This document shows positions 63,201-64,000 of a stretch of 64,000 nucleotides of DNA, in pieces (the stretch's first letter is position 1; each line of letters opens with the position of its first letter). The notes under the pieces are model-generated. The model searched no databases and had not been told where the DNA came from. It was given only the letters and a program-made list of their open reading frames with translations. Position numbers and translations under genes: made by a program. Origin of the DNA: Dorea phocaeensis (GTDB lineage: Bacteria; Bacillota; Clostridia; Lachnospirales; Lachnospiraceae); assembly GCF_900240315.1 (NCBI RefSeq), contig NZ_OEPZ01000003.1:62001-126000 (forward strand), given 5' to 3'.

Positions 63201-63714
63201 GGCGAAGAACTATGTATCCACCTAACCTATCTACCAGTTTGCTGCGAATACACTCAAGGGTTGTTTCATAATTGGTATAACGATATAACGAGTCATTGGA
63301 ATCTGTCACAGTAACCTGACCTACAGTAAACTCTTTACGATTTTCTACCATCTTATTGTGTTCAACAATCCATGATCTTAAAAGCTGTGATGGAGTCATA
63401 TCGTGATATTCATTCTGAGGCTGAATGCTGTCTGAAAGATAAGCCAAAACGCCTACACAACTTACTTTTTTATTACCCATAAAATCTTTTTCTTGATTTC
63501 TTACTTCTCCATAGAAAATTTCCTCTCCATCACGACATACGCTGATCATGCTTTTTCTGTTTTGTATGTTGCTGTAAAGAGGATTTGTTTTAGGACAAAT
63601 AAAAGTAAAACTGCCACTTTCTCCTAATGCAATATCCAGTACAGGGGAGTCAATCATATAATTCTTGTCTCCTGGAATATATAAAATGTTATCATCCAGA
63701 TTTACTTGATACAT
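60250..63714 (-). CDS. Phage tail protein with prophage endopeptidase domain
   Basis: 1,154 residues. The N-terminal about 370 residues (DSPVLDIALGESGSFTFICPKTNPLYSNI, EVRNQEKDFMGNKKVSCVGVLAYLSDS, DYTEDLSADEIASAVIPLGA) form the tail-associated prophage endopeptidase/Gp18-like domain that makes the tail tip. Then comes a coiled region, and two tandem copies of an about 220-residue module (near 535-760 and 760-980; both have WNTDALKKFHEGDFFFNT-like, ESRTES..YDYVQ and YPESEH blocks). The C-terminal part resembles fibre or host-recognition domains (GINATINYVQILSVDSSGNP). It precedes the lysis genes. Confidence 0.9.
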   Translation of the reverse strand: MYQVNLDDNILYIPGDKNYMIDSPVLDIALGESGSFTFICPKTNPLYSNIQNRKSMISVCRDGEEIFYGEVRNQEKDFMGNKKVSCVGVLAYLSDSIQPQNEYHDMTPSQLLRSWIVEHNKMVENRKEFTVGQVTVTDSNDSLYRYTNYETTLECIRSKLVDRLGGYIVLRHEEDKLYIDWLKMEDIGVLSTQTISFGENLLDYTEDLSADEIASAVIPLGAEMETKESDVNALKKYVDITSVNDGKNYIVSQAAHRKFGWVCSVQHWNDVHVPSNLLRKGQEWLTDSQFENITLHLKALDLSIVDVDYESFKLGDKIRCTASPYGMDKIFPVLKLSIPLLKPEEARIELGSSKAKGYIEQTNQSYSGLVEEAETSRKIVNAKIKDAVDNLTSQMQNNKGGYKLSEYDEQGRWLRDLYMDTMDKNTATKVLQVNLHGIGGSRNGYAGPYSVGMTLDGQILGERIVAGSITGEKLSVSYTSQVETKIEDSKNAAINAANSSTDEKLKNYYTTKEINTKFSTTDRKIEASVETITQNLQQKNGNYYGGYTPNNSNAPANSWNTDALKKFHEGDFFFNTSNGYAYRYALKQELYEVKFSPESRTESENYDYVQFFYEMDGKMYASEQLGGTSLSNMSVYIPTNEFWIYWRSDHSNENYYGFKIAGIRRVKDVYTESVKIKNLPSDAGDAMTINPNAYPESEHLPYLANDRKLWKFSGSQLSTAVDASWVRVKDADIDKNNDEIQAVLKDKSGNYNGPYEPTSNKEPCTKWTSNAERLSHVGDMFYNTLTGYAYRYTVTMESLRVTFAAESRTESVNYDYVQIFFKLNGSMYALPRIGGSDISNAQIYVPATEFYVYWRSDSSNCDYYGFKISNIEKVTGSYEMKGALASLPADATIESISGTTYPESEHSPYGNNVRKLWKYTSSETLGSYMNSRWIRVQDQDINIAKTKAEEAISRITVAEGNISTMVKKGEFGTYMQQNYNSFLLGFNSASKYIQIKAGEIGLYNGTINNSEKRAVIDEQGIRFYRDGYYVGLIGTNRYSGNSAHKGLVFDLDAQGKYMAFAELPNASAGAYTTMLCFSRANSIYKEYGLHLGCNFYCHGHKIINPQWEGGNGINATINYVQILSVDSSGNPTRWGPNGRMVFKNGVLMDLNYYA

Positions 63715-64000
63715 TTATAATCTCCCCTTTCTGTACTGAATCACTACTTCAAGATTTCCTTCAATTTTAAAAGTACTTTTCCCATCCACATGAAATATCG
63801 GTAAAATATTTGTTCCCATTTTACATGGATACTTAACATTACCGATGGTGGCAACTACATCAACATTTACAACATTTCCACAGATGACAACTGCCTCTAT
63901 TACCTTTGTATGAGCATCCACGGAAAATACATATGGCTCTGTTGCTAAGTTTTTAGTTATCATCTGATAACCATCATTCTTTGTTTCAGCAACTTCATAT
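63715..64000 (-). CDS. Phage tail protein, C-terminal fragment continuing beyond the window
   Basis: The frame ends at 63715, one base before the tail-endopeptidase start, and stays open to the window edge; the 12 codons before the Met at 63963 (YEVAETKNDGYQ) read as normal protein, so I take it as the C-terminus of a longer, probably distal-tail-like, protein. The alternative is a separate 82-residue gene from ATG 63963, but it has no good ribosome binding site. Beta-rich (VIEAVVICGNVVNVDVVATIGNVKYPCKMG). Confidence 0.6.
   Translation of the reverse strand, partial: YEVAETKNDGYQMITKNLATEPYVFSVDAHTKVIEAVVICGNVVNVDVVATIGNVKYPCKMGTNILPIFHVDGKSTFKIEGNLEVVIQYRKGRL

Overview
The window reads as Lachnospiraceae-like (Clostridia, Bacillota) DNA. 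The conjugation genes are the 'CD11xx' set known from clostridial integrative elements, ribosome binding sites are strong AGGAGG types, and every recognisable gene except one transposon gene is on the minus strand. No rRNA, tRNA or CRISPR array was seen.

1-7,860: an AT-rich island. In transcription order (right to left) it holds a small XRE regulator, a complete agr-type quorum-sensing set in the order A-C-D-B (agrD is only 51 codons), serine O-acetyltransferase, an Sfp-type phosphopantetheinyl transferase, a type II thioesterase, a SagB-type flavin oxidase, and an adenylation enzyme cut by the window edge. Together they look like the end of a nonribosomal-peptide-type locus placed behind a peptide-pheromone switch. 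Serine acetyltransferase plus SagB oxidase hints at a cysteine-derived, possibly thiazole-containing product; that is inference.

8,054-51,518: the backbone of a large integrative conjugative element. It carries a YodL-type protein, a giant methylase/SNF2 helicase, DUF5688, a 2,097-residue cell-wall adhesin, topoisomerase III, CD1107/DUF4315/CD1108-type proteins, VirB4, PrgI, VirB6-like, Maff2, VirD4, PcfB, a DnaC-like loader, RepA_N-type proteins, SSB, ParB and ParA. No relaxase or intact recombinase is visible. The element is itself parasitised. A single-gene 2.97-kb insertion with a 6-bp target duplication splits the helicase gene and itself contains an IS4-like IS with an 8-bp duplication. 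A group II intron with reverse transcriptase splits maff2. A 339-nt ORF-less group I intron splits virB4. Both introns sit at positions where splicing restores the frame.

51,519-53,320: an intergenic region with two similar 53-nt inverted-repeat structures, then a Tn916-family integrase that loses its catalytic C-terminus at the junction, followed by two excisionase-type genes.

53,313-64,000: phage DNA. It holds a replication module (family A DNA polymerase, DUF2815, DUF2800, small genes) carrying three copies of a conserved hairpin-forming element. Beyond a strong terminator lies a lysis and tail module (Cpl-7-repeat amidase, holin, tail endopeptidase protein). The lysis genes run directly into replication genes and then integrase, an unusual order suggesting a rearranged prophage or two adjoining elements.
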